A stretch of 64,000 bases of DNA from Kribbella amoyensis (lineage in GTDB: Bacteria; Actinomycetota; Actinomycetes; Propionibacteriales; Kribbellaceae), in the NCBI RefSeq assembly GCF_007828865.1, contig NZ_VIVK01000001.1, positions 4,712,001 to 4,776,000 on the forward strand, written 5' to 3'. Positions 7,785 through 16,628 of this stretch are shown here, in pieces. The notes below the pieces were generated by a model. It had not been told where the DNA came from, did no database searches, and saw only the letters and a program-made list of their open reading frames with translations. Position 1 is the stretch's first letter. Every line of letters starts with the position of its first letter. The translations under genes and the position numbers were made by a program.

Positions 7785-8971
7785 TGGCGGGCCGGCCGAA
7801 GGTCCTGCTCAGCGCGTACGCGTGTCGGCCGCAAGGTGGATCCGAGCCGGGCGCCGGGTGGGCCTGGGCGAAGGCGGCCGCGCGGGACCACGACGTGTGG
7901 CTGCTGACCCGGGGCAAGTTCGCGCACGAGATCGCCGACGAGCTGGCGCAGCGCCCGATCCCGTCGCTGACCGTGGTCCCGCTGGAACTGCCGAAGTGGT
8001 TGCTCAACCTCCGACGCCGCCACGCCGACGTGTACTGGTACTACCCGCTCTGGCAGCGCCTGGCCGGCCGGACGGCGGCGCGGTTGCACGCGGAGCAGAA
8101 GTTCGACGTGATCCACCACCTGACGTTCGCGACGGACTGGATGCCGGCGGGGGTGGTGCAGCCGTCGACGGCGAAGGTGATCTGGGGCCCGGTCGGCGGC
8201 TCGACCGCGGTCCCGTTGTCGATGGCGCACTGGCTCGGCGGTCGAGGGGTTGCGGGCGAGCTGGTCCGGCGGGTGTGGACCGGGTTCACGCGCAAGGTGG
8301 TCGGGCGCCGGCTGGCCCAGTCCGCCGACCTGGTCGTTGCCCAGAACAAGGATGTGGCCGAGGTCTTCGGCCGGTACGCCCGCGAGATCACGGTCCAGCC
8401 CAACGTCGCGATCCGGCGTTTCGCGAGCGCGTCCGGGCCGTACGAGCCGTACTCGCACGGGGTACGGACGGCATTGTTCGTCGGACGGCTGATCCCGTGG
8501 AAGGGCGTGGCGCTGGCGATCAGCGCGTTGGCGCGCCCGGAGGCGGACGGGTGGGAGCTGCGGGTGGTCGGTGACGGACCCGAGTGGGGTCGCGCCGAGC
8601 GGCTGGCCGAGAGTCTGGGCGTCCGGGATCGCGTGGAGTTCGCGGGCGCGCTGCCGCGGGAGCAAGTGCTGGCGGCGATGCTCCGAGCCGACGCCCTGCT
8701 GGCACCGGCGATGCGAGAGGCAGCCGGCTGGGCGGTCACCGAGGCGCTGGCGTCGGGCTGCCCGGTGGTGTGCCTCGATCGCGGCGGCCCCTCGGTCATC
8801 GTCGGCCCGGACGAAGGCGCGGTCGTCGGCTGGCGAGGCGACGTGGTCGGCGAACTCGCCAAAGCCCTGCGCTCCCTCGAAGGCCGCATCACCCCGGTCG
8901 ACCGCTGGGGCCCGGACCGCCTGCCCGACATCCTCGCCCAGTGGTACGGCTGCACCGAGGTACCGCGCTGA
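7784..8971 (+). CDS. Glycosyltransferase (GT4 type), last gene of the cassette
   Basis: A 395-residue GT-B glycosyltransferase. It begins with KVLLSAYACRPQGGSEPGAG, the glycine-rich acceptor-side loop of GT4 enzymes. The donor half has FVGRLIPWKG, VVGDGPEWGR and the acidic pair region EAAGWAVTEALASGCPVV, where E-x7-E is retained. WGPVGGSTAVPL is typical of enzymes building complex surface glycans. It starts by one-base overlap with the preceding cytidylyltransferase. Together with the GT4 at 4828 it probably glycosylates or elongates a phospho-polyol lipid. Confidence 0.86.
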   Translation: MAGRPKVLLSAYACRPQGGSEPGAGWAWAKAAARDHDVWLLTRGKFAHEIADELAQRPIPSLTVVPLELPKWLLNLRRRHADVYWYYPLWQRLAGRTAARLHAEQKFDVIHHLTFATDWMPAGVVQPSTAKVIWGPVGGSTAVPLSMAHWLGGRGVAGELVRRVWTGFTRKVVGRRLAQSADLVVAQNKDVAEVFGRYAREITVQPNVAIRRFASASGPYEPYSHGVRTALFVGRLIPWKGVALAISALARPEADGWELRVVGDGPEWGRAERLAESLGVRDRVEFAGALPREQVLAAMLRADALLAPAMREAAGWAVTEALASGCPVVCLDRGGPSVIVGPDEGAVVGWRGDVVGELAKALRSLEGRITPVDRWGPDRLPDILAQWYGCTEVPR

Positions 8972-9067
8972 CTGTCACCGCCGTGTCGGTTTCATCCAAG
9001 ACAGCGGCGATGGTCGCTCCTAAGCTGGCCGCAGGCCGAAACGCGGCCCATGATCAGGAGGGCACCA

Positions 9068-9643
9068 ATGACACGCCAACTCGTCTACACGGGCTTCATC
9101 TCGCTGGACGGTGTGGTGGACTCGCCGGGCAGCGAGGCCGAGGGACACCGCAGCGGCGGCTGGGTGGTGGACACCGAGCTCGTGCCCGAGGCATTCGCCC
9201 TCAAAGGTGAGGAACTCGCCGATACGACCGCACTGATGTTCGGCCGCCGCAGCTACGAGGCCTTCGCTCCGATCTGGCGCGATTCGGAGGATCACGTCGA
9301 CTACAGGGATCTGCCGAAGTACGTCGTCTCGGCCGGACTGAGCGAGGACGCGCTGATCGACGGATGGGGCCCGATCACGATCCTGCGCAGCACGGACGAC
9401 GTCGCGAAGCTGAAGGAGTCCGAAGGCGGCGCCATCTACATCCATGGCAGCGCCGAGCTGGCCCGGAACCTCTCGGACGCCGCCCTGATCGACCGGTACA
9501 ACCTGCTCGTGTTCCCGGTGCTGCTGGGTGCCGGCAAACACCTGTTCAGCCGCGCGGACCGTGCCAAGCAGACCCTCGAGTTGCGGGACTCGGCCACCTA
9601 CTCCAACGGCGTGACCAAGCTCGTCTACGACGTCGTGCGCTGA
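9068..9643 (+). CDS. Dihydrofolate reductase-like (RibD C-terminal fold) protein
   Basis: A 191-residue protein of the YwjB/YyaP group of stand-alone RibD-C domains. It begins QLVYTGFISLDGVVDSPG and contains the NADPH-site region GGAIYIHGSAEL and VFPVLLGAGKHLF. AGGAGG at 9057-9062 fixes ATG 9068. These proteins are presumed NADPH-dependent reductases, but substrates are mostly unknown. Its 3' end overlaps the convergent AraC gene by 19 bp. Confidence 0.86.
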   Translation: MTRQLVYTGFISLDGVVDSPGSEAEGHRSGGWVVDTELVPEAFALKGEELADTTALMFGRRSYEAFAPIWRDSEDHVDYRDLPKYVVSAGLSEDALIDGWGPITILRSTDDVAKLKESEGGAIYIHGSAELARNLSDAALIDRYNLLVFPVLLGAGKHLFSRADRAKQTLELRDSATYSNGVTKLVYDVVR

Positions 9644-10335
9644 CCGGGAGCGAGCGCGATCGGGCCGCCGGTCCCGGCCCGTAGCTGCTGGGCGGTGCGG
9701 CCGATGTACCGGCGCAGCGCCCGGGCCAGATGGGGTTCGTCGTAGTACCCGAGCTTCGCGGTGACGTCGCCGGCCGTCTCTCCAGAGATCAGCAGCTGCG
9801 CGGCGGTCCGCGCACGTCCGATCTGCCGGACTGCGCCCTGGGTGAGTCCCGTTGCTGCGCGGAAACGACGCTCGAGTGTCCGCTCGGTCACCTCAGGGGC
9901 CGTCCCGCGCAGCGTCGTCGACACCAGGGGGTCGCCGGCCACTGCCCCCTCTCGGACGAGCCGGTCCACCCATGCCTCCGCATCGTCGGGGCGCGGGATC
10001 TCACGGTGGGCACCGTCGAGCCAGAAGGTCCTGCCGGTCACGTCGGGCAGCACCACTCCACCGTCGACCAGTGACCTGAGCGCCACCGCCCGCAGCGACG
10101 TCCCGACCGCGAACTGGAGACCGACGAAGTCGGCCTCTTCAGGCACCGGCGCCGTACTCGTGCGGCGCTCCGGTCCGGTGATCGCCGCGTACCGTTGCCC
10201 TTGTCTCTGCCAGAACACCAGTCCCCAGGTCTCCGACGCGACCGAGGTCATCTCCGAGACCTGCTCGCTGCGGCAGGTCCAGACGGACTCGAGCCACGGC
10301 GAGTCGGACGCGCGCGTCTCGAGAATCAACCCCAC
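9625..10335 (-). CDS. AraC-family transcriptional regulator
   Basis: A 236-residue regulator. The C-terminal region (about residues 160-225) carries the two helix-turn-helix units: ERTLERRFRAATGLTQGAVRQ, and AGDVTAKLGYYDEPHLARAL in which the usual FxxxxxF becomes YDEPHLARAL. The N-terminal 130 residues form a sensor domain without a recognised ligand. GTG 10335 is the most likely start, behind a weak AGGA. It faces the RibD-like gene tail to tail, so that gene is a possible but unproven target. Confidence 0.8.
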   Translation of the reverse strand: MGLILETRASDSPWLESVWTCRSEQVSEMTSVASETWGLVFWQRQGQRYAAITGPERRTSTAPVPEEADFVGLQFAVGTSLRAVALRSLVDGGVVLPDVTGRTFWLDGAHREIPRPDDAEAWVDRLVREGAVAGDPLVSTTLRGTAPEVTERTLERRFRAATGLTQGAVRQIGRARTAAQLLISGETAGDVTAKLGYYDEPHLARALRRYIGRTAQQLRAGTGGPIALAPGQRTTS

Positions 10336-10453
10336 GGTCCTGATCGTAGTGGCCCGCGTCGAAAGCTCTGTTGCACCACCGCGCCCCGCGACCTGGGCCG
10401 GACCACGGCCCTGGAACTCGTCAGCGCCCACTGCGGACGACGGCTGTAGCCGG

Positions 10454-11635
10454 TCAGTCGCGGGCGGTTTTGCCGGGGAGGGCGAGCATGCGGTCGAGGG
10501 CGAGCTTGGCGTAGTGCTCGGTTTCGCGGTCGACCTTGATCGGGTTGACGACAGTGCCGGCGACGAGGTTCTCCAGGGCCCAGACGAAGTGGGGGAGGTC
10601 GATGCGGTTCATCGTCGCGCAGTAGCAGACCGCCTTGTCCAGGAAGACGATGTTCTTGTCCGGGTGCTGCTTCGCGAGCCGCTGGACCAGGTTGAGCTCG
10701 GTGCCGACGGCCCAGGAGGTGCCGGGTTCGGCTTCGTCGAGGACCTTGATGATGTACTCCGTGGAGCCCACCAGGTCGGCCTTGGTGACGACCTCGTGCC
10801 GGCACTCGGGGTGGACCAGGACGTTGACGCCGGGGACGCGGGCGCGGACGTCGTCGACGGACTCGGCGGTGAAGCGGCCGTGGACCGAGCAGTGGCCGCG
10901 CCAGAGGATCATCTTGGCCGCCGCGAGCTGGTCGGCGGTGAGGCCGCCGCCCGGCTTGTGCGGGTCGTAGACGACGCACTCGTCGAGGCTGATGCCCATC
11001 TTCTGGACGGCGGTGTTGCGGCCGAGGTGCTGGTCGGGGAGGAAGAGCACCTTCTCGCCCTGCTGGAACGCCCAGTCCAGGGCGACGTCGGCGTTGCTCG
11101 ACGTACAGACGGCACCACCGTTGCGGCCGCAGAACGCCTTGATGTCGGCGCTGGAGTTCATGTACGTCACCGGGACCGTCACGTCGGCGACACCCGCGTC
11201 GGCGAGCGCGTCCCAGGCGGCCTCGACCTGCTGGATCCGGGCCATGTCGGCCATCGAGCACCCGGCGGCCAGGTCCGGCAGGATCACGGTCTGGTCGTCG
11301 TTGGTGAGGATGTCGGCGGACTCGGCCATGAAGTGCACACCGCAGAAGACGATGTACGGCGCGTCCGGCCGGGCCGCGGCGTCGCGGGCGAGCTTGAACG
11401 AGTCACCGGTGACGTCGGCGAACTGGATCACCTCGTCGCGCTGGTAGTGGTGCCCGAGCACGAACACCTTGTCGCCGAGCGCCTCCTTCGCCTTCCGGGC
11501 CCGCTCGACCAGGTCCGGGTCGGAGGCCGGTGGCAACGCGCCGGGGCACTCCACGCCGCGCTCCGAGTGCGGGTCGGTGTCCTTGCCCAGGAACAGCAGG
11601 GGGAGGGACTTCGGGCCGTCTGCGATCGTCGTCAC
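10454..11635 (-). CDS. nadA: Quinolinate synthase A
   Basis: A 393-residue cytosolic 4Fe-4S enzyme that condenses iminoaspartate with dihydroxyacetone phosphate to quinolinate in NAD synthesis. Family hallmarks are VLGHHYQRDEV, VFCGVHFMAESAD, LPDLAAGCSMADM, YMNSSADIKA, SSNA, FLPDQHLGRNT, HPECRHEV and VCYCATMNRI; the last four cysteine-bearing segments include the cluster ligands. It starts at GTG 11635. L-aspartate oxidase and NadC, often adjacent, are not in this window, so nadA stands alone. Confidence 0.97.
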   Translation of the reverse strand: MTTIADGPKSLPLLFLGKDTDPHSERGVECPGALPPASDPDLVERARKAKEALGDKVFVLGHHYQRDEVIQFADVTGDSFKLARDAAARPDAPYIVFCGVHFMAESADILTNDDQTVILPDLAAGCSMADMARIQQVEAAWDALADAGVADVTVPVTYMNSSADIKAFCGRNGGAVCTSSNADVALDWAFQQGEKVLFLPDQHLGRNTAVQKMGISLDECVVYDPHKPGGGLTADQLAAAKMILWRGHCSVHGRFTAESVDDVRARVPGVNVLVHPECRHEVVTKADLVGSTEYIIKVLDEAEPGTSWAVGTELNLVQRLAKQHPDKNIVFLDKAVCYCATMNRIDLPHFVWALENLVAGTVVNPIKVDRETEHYAKLALDRMLALPGKTARD

Positions 11636-11680
11636 GTCAATATCCTCGCACGATGATCAGCGCACCTCGCGTGGTCCGCG

Positions 11681-12382
11681 TCACTGCTCAGGATGCGAAA
11701 CCAGGGCCAGTTCGCGGAGCCGTTTCGTCCCGTGGGTGAGGACCGGATCGCCGTGGCCGAAGCCGAGGAGTTCGGTGTCGAGTCCGGCCAGCCGGCTCAG
11801 CGAATGCGCGGCCGCGGTGAGGTCCTGGTTGAACACACCGAGGATCACGTCGCCGCCGTGTTCCGCGACCGCGTCACCGGTGAGGAGTACGCCGTGTTGC
11901 GGTAGGTGGACCGCGATACTGCCCGCGGTGTGACCGGGGATCCAGACGACCTGGGCGCCGCCGCCGAAGTCGAGGACGTCGCCGTCGCCGAGTTCGCGGT
12001 CCACCTGGATCGGCGGGGCCGCGAGGTGCCCGTCGACCTGGGCGTACAGCGGCCGCTCCCAGTCCCGCAGTACCGGCGGTGGTACCGGGAGCAGGCCCTC
12101 GACCAGCGGAGCGTCGGCGTGGTGGGCGAGGAGGTCCGCGTCGCTCCAGGTCCGGATCTCGGCGGCCGAGCCGGCGTGGTCACCGTGTGCGTGGGTGAGG
12201 ACGATCCGGGTGAGTTCCTCCGGGCGACGGCCGAGGTCCTGGATCGCGAGCCGGATCGCGTCGCCCACGCCGATCGGGCCGGTGTCGATCAGGGTGAGCT
12301 GGTCGCGGTCCTGCCAGAGGTACGCCTGGCCGACGGCGAATAGGAGCAGGTGCAGGCGCGGCGTGAGTTCGACGAGCTCCAT
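11681..12382 (-). CDS. MBL-fold metallo-hydrolase
   Basis: A 233-residue beta-lactamase-fold hydrolase with the zinc motif THAHGDHAGS near residue 63, PGHTAGS near residue 150, LLTGDAV and GFGHGDPVL. All ligands of the dinuclear site appear present. It resembles glyoxalase-II-like and lactonase-like members, and the substrate is unknown. ATG 12382 directly abuts the palindrome at 12383-12394, leaving no room for a Shine-Dalgarno. A TATTGT -10-like hexamer ends 7 nt before the ATG, so a leaderless mRNA is likely. Confidence 0.85.
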   Translation of the reverse strand: MELVELTPRLHLLLFAVGQAYLWQDRDQLTLIDTGPIGVGDAIRLAIQDLGRRPEELTRIVLTHAHGDHAGSAAEIRTWSDADLLAHHADAPLVEGLLPVPPPVLRDWERPLYAQVDGHLAAPPIQVDRELGDGDVLDFGGGAQVVWIPGHTAGSIAVHLPQHGVLLTGDAVAEHGGDVILGVFNQDLTAAAHSLSRLAGLDTELLGFGHGDPVLTHGTKRLRELALVSHPEQ

Positions 12383-12394
12383 ATTGTCGACAAT
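12383..12394 (-). promoter_or_regulatory. Palindrome ATTGTCGACAAT over the promoter of the metallo-hydrolase
   Basis: An exact copy in the divergent gap between the metallo-hydrolase (ATG 12382) and the flavin oxidoreductase (ATG 12460). Read leftward, TATTGT-7 nt-ATG gives a leaderless promoter whose -10 lies in the palindrome, so a bound protein would occlude RNA polymerase. Operator function is inferred. Confidence 0.55.
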
Positions 12395-12459
12395 AGGCGG
12401 CGACAGGCCGGGGACCGAGGAGATCTGCTCCGGGCAGACGGCTGTGCCAGCATCGAGGC

Positions 12460-13677
12460 ATGGCTGATGTGATCGTGGTCGGAGCCGGACTCGCAGGACT
12501 GAACTGCGCGCTCACGCTGCAGGACCGAGGGCTTTCGGTCACCGTGCTGGAGGCCGGTGACGCGGTCGGTGGGCGGGTCCGGACGGACGTGATCGACGGG
12601 TACCGCTGCGATCGCGGGTTCCAGCTGCTCAACCCGTCGTACCCGGCGGTCCGGAGGTACGTCGACCTGCCCGCCCTGGATCTGCGATCCTTCGCGGCCG
12701 GAGTCGCGGTGGCGGGTGACGCCGGTACGACGGTGGTCGGCGATCCGCGTCGGCAGCCGGGGTTGATCGGTCGCTCGCTGCTGAGCGGGTTCGCCCGGCC
12801 GTTGGAGCTGACCCGGTTGGCGGCCTGGGCGGCGCCCGCGCTCGGTCCGGTGTCGCGGTTGCTCGACGGGCCGGACATGACGTTGAAGGAGTCGCTCGAC
12901 GAGGCAGGCGTGGACGGGCGGATCCGGCGGGAGATCCTCGAACCGTTCCTGGCGGGCGTGCTCGCTTCGGACGACGGGAGCACGTCGGCGAAGTTTGTGC
13001 GACTGCTCGTGCGGAGCTTCCTGCTCGGGACTCCGGCGGTGCCGGCTGACGGGATGGCGGCACTGCCTGAGCAGTTGGCGGGGCGGCTGCGGGAACCGGT
13101 TCGGTTGGGGGAGACGGTGACCGCGATCGAGTCGGGGCCGAAGGTGCGGACGACGGCGGGCGAGGAGCCAGCGCGGGCGGTGGTGGTGGCGACGGATCCG
13201 ACGACCGCGGGCGCGGTGGTCCGGGTGCGGGCGCCTCGGATGAAGGGGCTGCGTACGTACTGGTTCGCCGCGGACGATGCGCCGCGGACCGACAATCTGC
13301 TGGTGGTCGACGGTCGCCGGGACGGGCCCGTGGTGAACACGGCGGTGATGACGACCGCGGCGCCGTCGTACGCACCGGCGGGCCGGCAGCTGATCCAGGC
13401 GACGACGCTCTATCCGACGGAGGCGACGGAGAGCGAGGTACGGATCCAGCTGACGCGGATGTATGGGCGGTCGGCGGGGGCGTGGGAGGTCGTCGTACGG
13501 CATGACATCGCGGAGGCGCTGCCGGATCAGCTCCCTCCGCTCGAGGCGCGGCAGCCGGTGGATCTGGGCGACGGTCTGTACGTGGCGGGCGACCACCGGG
13601 ATACCGCGTCGATCCAGGGAGCGCTGGTCTCGGGACGGCGCGCGGCGAACACGGTCGCTGCCGCGCTGGCTGGTTGA
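12460..13677 (+). CDS. FAD-dependent amine-oxidase-type oxidoreductase
   Basis: A 405-residue flavoprotein. The N-terminal FAD site is VIVVGAGLAGLNCAL followed by LEAGDAVGGRVRT. The C-terminal flavin contact is LYVAGDHRDTASIQGALVSG. The middle resembles the protoporphyrinogen-oxidase/phytoene-desaturase superfamily rather than true monoamine oxidases. The substrate is unknown. It diverges from the metallo-hydrolase, sharing the 77-bp gap that holds the palindrome. Confidence 0.85.
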   Translation: MADVIVVGAGLAGLNCALTLQDRGLSVTVLEAGDAVGGRVRTDVIDGYRCDRGFQLLNPSYPAVRRYVDLPALDLRSFAAGVAVAGDAGTTVVGDPRRQPGLIGRSLLSGFARPLELTRLAAWAAPALGPVSRLLDGPDMTLKESLDEAGVDGRIRREILEPFLAGVLASDDGSTSAKFVRLLVRSFLLGTPAVPADGMAALPEQLAGRLREPVRLGETVTAIESGPKVRTTAGEEPARAVVVATDPTTAGAVVRVRAPRMKGLRTYWFAADDAPRTDNLLVVDGRRDGPVVNTAVMTTAAPSYAPAGRQLIQATTLYPTEATESEVRIQLTRMYGRSAGAWEVVVRHDIAEALPDQLPPLEARQPVDLGDGLYVAGDHRDTASIQGALVSGRRAANTVAAALAG

Positions 13678-13701
13678 TGGATCGGTGAGTGCCCGCGTGG
13701 G

Positions 13702-14400
13702 ATGGGGGCGGATGTGGGGAAGGGATCCAGGGCGGTAGCTGGGCTGGTACTCGCCGCAGGTGCTGGTCGGCGGATGGGTGGGCCGAAGGCGCTGGTGCGG
13801 GATGCGGACGGGGTCGCGTGGGTTGTTCGTACAGTTCGCGCGGTGCTCGGGGGCGGCTGTACGCCGGTGCTGGTGGTCGTCGGCGCGGAGGCTGACCGAG
13901 TCCGGCACGAACTGTTCGGGGAACCGGTCGAGATCGTCACAGCCGAGAACTGGGCTGAGGGCATGGGAGCCTCGCTCCGCGTCGGCCTGGAAGCGCTGGA
14001 GGTCTACGGTCGGCGACGCGCGGGGTCCGTCGACCCGGAGGCGTGGCCCAACCCAGACGGCGAGGAGCCTCGGTCGGTGTCCGAGATCGCTGCCGTCCTG
14101 GTTGTACCGGTCGACATGCCGAGCCTGACCGCCGAGGTTGTCCACCGAATCCGAGCCGCGACAGATGCTCCGGAGCCGGCGGCTGTTCTGGTTCGGGCGG
14201 TTTATGGCGGGGTGGTGGGGCATCCGGTGGTTCTGGGGCGGGGGCATTGGGGTGGGGTGGTTGCTTCGGCTGGTGGTGATTCGGGGGCTCGGGAGTACTT
14301 ACGGGGGCGGGCTGTGGTCGAGGTCGAGTGTGGGGACCTTGTCGACGGTCGGGATGTCGACAATCCTCGCGAGTTGCCGCCGGGGCATCGGGTGCGGTGA
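13702..14400 (+). CDS. mocA: MocA-like molybdenum cofactor cytidylyl/guanylyltransferase
   Basis: A 232-residue nucleotidyltransferase that would attach CMP (or GMP) to molybdopterin for the molybdenum hydroxylase encoded downstream. The nucleotide motif is LAAGAGRRMGGPKAL, followed by ENWAEGMGASL and the metal-site PVDMPSL. The C-terminus GHPVVL and RDVDNPRELP matches the family's DIDTPEDL. It begins the co-directional run ending at 22359, fitting a cofactor supplier for CoxL. The start is ATG 13702 or a nearby GTG; no strong ribosome site decides. Confidence 0.85.
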   Translation: MGADVGKGSRAVAGLVLAAGAGRRMGGPKALVRDADGVAWVVRTVRAVLGGGCTPVLVVVGAEADRVRHELFGEPVEIVTAENWAEGMGASLRVGLEALEVYGRRRAGSVDPEAWPNPDGEEPRSVSEIAAVLVVPVDMPSLTAEVVHRIRAATDAPEPAAVLVRAVYGGVVGHPVVLGRGHWGGVVASAGGDSGAREYLRGRAVVEVECGDLVDGRDVDNPRELPPGHRVR

Positions 14401-14438
14401 TTCTTCACATTCGGGGTGGGCGGGGTGATCCTGAGCAG

Positions 14439-15491
14439 ATGAACGTCGTCGGCGGCGCTGAGGAGCTGGCCGAGCGGCTGCGCGGCACCGGGTACCTCGC
14501 CGACGGTGGATTGGCCACCGTCGGTTACCTTGCGCTCGCTCTCGATCGCCCGCTCCTGCTGGAAGGCGAGCCGGGGACCGGGAAGACGGCCCTCGCGGCT
14601 GCCCTCGCGGAGGCGCTGGAGCTGCCGCTGATCCGGTTGCAGTGTTACGAGGGGATCGACGCGACTCAGGCGCTGTACGACTGGGACTTCCCGCGCCAGA
14701 TCCTGCACCTGCGCACCATCGAGGCAACCAGCCGTGGAACGGTTGTCGATCGTCGACAATCCGAAAGCTCACCGGACGCACCCGACGACGGCTCGCAGGA
14801 TGTGCGGGGGCGGGATGGTGACGGCTCGGGGCGTGGGTCGAGTCGGGATGGTGACGGCTCGGGTGGCCGGCCGAGTCGGGGTGGGGACGGCTTCCGGGAG
14901 GGGCGGGGGCGGCGGGACGAGGTCGAGGAGATCGAGAGGTCCTTGTTCGACGAGCGGTTCTTGTTGGCGCGGCCGGTGCTGCGGGCTTTGCGGGAGAGTC
15001 CCGCGGTGCTTCTGGTGGACGAGATCGACCGGGCGGACGACGAGTTCGAGGCGTTCCTGCTGGAGGTTCTGTCGACGCACGAGGTGACGATTCCGGAGTT
15101 CGGGACGATCACCGCGGCCGTACCGCCGATCGTCGTGCTCACCTCGAACCGGACCCGCGAGGTGCACGACGCGCTCAAACGCCGGTGCCTGTACCACTGG
15201 ATCGACCACCCCGGCCTGGAACGCGAGGTCGAGATCGTCCGTACCCGCCTACCCGGTGTGTCGCGTCGGTTGGCCGAACAGGTCGCGCTGTCGGTCCATC
15301 GGATGCGCGAGCTCGATCTGCTGAAGCCGCCCGGGGTCGCGGAGACGCTGGACTGGGCGCGTGCGATCGAGGCGCTCGGGACCGACACCCTCGACATCCA
15401 AGCCGCCGCCGCGACGCTGGGCGCGGTACTCAAATATCGCGAGGACACCGACCGGGTCCGCGAATCCCTGGACCGACTCCTGGCGAGCTGA
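14439..15491 (+). CDS. coxD: MoxR-family AAA ATPase, CoxD-like CO-dehydrogenase maturation factor
   Basis: A 350-residue AAA+ ATPase with Walker A GEPGTGKT (about residue 42), Walker B LLVDEIDRAD (about residue 192) and VVLTSNRTRE sensor 1. CoxD helps insert sulphur/copper or molybdenum into the CoxL site in form I systems; the same maturation role is inferred here. Between the first strand-helix block and Walker B lies an unusual Asp/Gly/Arg/Ser-rich insert of about 60 residues encoded by three 33-bp repeats. ATG 14439 gives the normal family N-terminus, although its ribosome site is weak. Confidence 0.88.
   Translation: MNVVGGAEELAERLRGTGYLADGGLATVGYLALALDRPLLLEGEPGTGKTALAAALAEALELPLIRLQCYEGIDATQALYDWDFPRQILHLRTIEATSRGTVVDRRQSESSPDAPDDGSQDVRGRDGDGSGRGSSRDGDGSGGRPSRGGDGFREGRGRRDEVEEIERSLFDERFLLARPVLRALRESPAVLLVDEIDRADDEFEAFLLEVLSTHEVTIPEFGTITAAVPPIVVLTSNRTREVHDALKRRCLYHWIDHPGLEREVEIVRTRLPGVSRRLAEQVALSVHRMRELDLLKPPGVAETLDWARAIEALGTDTLDIQAAAATLGAVLKYREDTDRVRESLDRLLAS
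14811..14909 (+). repeat. Three tandem 33-bp repeats inside coxD
   Basis: Units start at 14811, 14844 and 14877. The first two share CGGGATGGTGACGGCTCGGG; the third is degenerate. Each encodes 11 residues of the form RDGDGSGxxxS, so copy-number change keeps the frame. Confidence 0.85.
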
Positions 15492-15497
15492 TCCAAA

Positions 15498-16628
15498 ATG
15501 ACCCGGGGGAAGGACGATCGACCAGACGGCGCGGAGTTGTCGGCAGACCTCGTGCTGACCGGATTCGCCGCTGCCCTGAGGTCGGCCGGCTTGGCAGTGA
15601 CCGCCGACCGCGTGCACGTCTTCCTCCGCGCCGTGGCTGCTCTGGATGCCGGGCTCACGGCTGACGTGTACTGGGCCGGACGGGCCGTGCTCTGTTCCGG
15701 GCCGGACGACACGGCGCGGTACGACGAGGTGTTCGACGCCTGGTTCTCGGGCGAGCGGCCCCGCCGGGTGGTCCGGACGATGAACCTCGCGCCGGCGAAG
15801 GCCCAGGCCACCCTCGACGTCAACCCAGGCGGCACGAATGACGAGGGCCGGTCTCTGGCGATGTCGGCCAGCCCGACCGAAATACTGCGTCACCGCGACA
15901 TCGCCGAGTTGTCCGAAGCCGACCGAGCCACCCTCGCCCGCCAGTTCGCCACCCTGAAACCACGCGCCCCGACACGACGCAGCCCGCGCCGGCGCCCCTC
16001 GTCCTCGGGCGAGATCGACCCGCGCCGTACGCTCCGGGCCCAGCTCCAGCAGGTCGGGGAACCAGCGCGCGTCCTCTATCGCCGACGAGGGACCCGGCCG
16101 CGGCGTGTGGTGTTCCTGATCGACGTCTCCGGGTCGATGCGGCCGTACGCGGACAGCCTGATCCGGTTGGCGCACACGATGGTCCGGGTGGCTCCGCGCC
16201 AGGTCGAGGTCTTCACCGTCGGGACCCGGCTCACCCGGATCACGTCCGCACTCAGGCATCGCGACGCGGAGTACGCCCTGCGCAAGGCGGGTGAGGTCGT
16301 CCCGGACTGGTCGGGTGGCACCCGGCTCGGTGAAGTGCTCAAGGTGTTCCTGGATCGGTGGGGTCAGCGGGGTACGGCGCGGCGTGCGGTGGTCGTGGTC
16401 TGCAGCGACGGGTGGGAACGCGGGGACGCCGCGTTGCTCGGGGCGCAGCTGCGGCGGCTCGCGCGGCTGGCGCATCGGGTGGTGTGGCTGAACCCGCATC
16501 GCGGCAAGCCCGGGTACCTGCCCGTTCAGGCCGGGATCGTGGCCGTGCTGCCGTCGGTGGACGACCTGATCGCGGGGCACAGTCTGGCGAGCTTCGCGGA
16601 GTTGTTGGGGGTGGTGGCGGATGCGTGA
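15498..16628 (+). CDS. coxE: CoxE-like VWA-domain protein
   Basis: A 376-residue protein with a C-terminal von Willebrand A domain: MIDAS DVSGSM near residue 208, later SGGTRLGE and CSDGWERGD. The N-terminal part matches CoxE proteins, partners of the CoxD ATPase in AAA/VWA chaperone pairs that remodel or metallate molybdenum hydroxylases. It starts 6 bp after coxD and its 3' end overlaps the next gene by 8 bp. A basic patch [12 protein letters not shown] links the two domains. Confidence 0.88.
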   Translation: MTRGKDDRPDGAELSADLVLTGFAAALRSAGLAVTADRVHVFLRAVAALDAGLTADVYWAGRAVLCSGPDDTARYDEVFDAWFSGERPRRVVRTMNLAPAKAQATLDVNPGGTNDEGRSLAMSASPTEILRHRDIAELSEADRATLARQFATLKPRAPTRRSPRRRPSSSGEIDPRRTLRAQLQQVGEPARVLYRRRGTRPRRVVFLIDVSGSMRPYADSLIRLAHTMVRVAPRQVEVFTVGTRLTRITSALRHRDAEYALRKAGEVVPDWSGGTRLGEVLKVFLDRWGQRGTARRAVVVVCSDGWERGDAALLGAQLRRLARLAHRVVWLNPHRGKPGYLPVQAGIVAVLPSVDDLIAGHSLASFAELLGVVADA

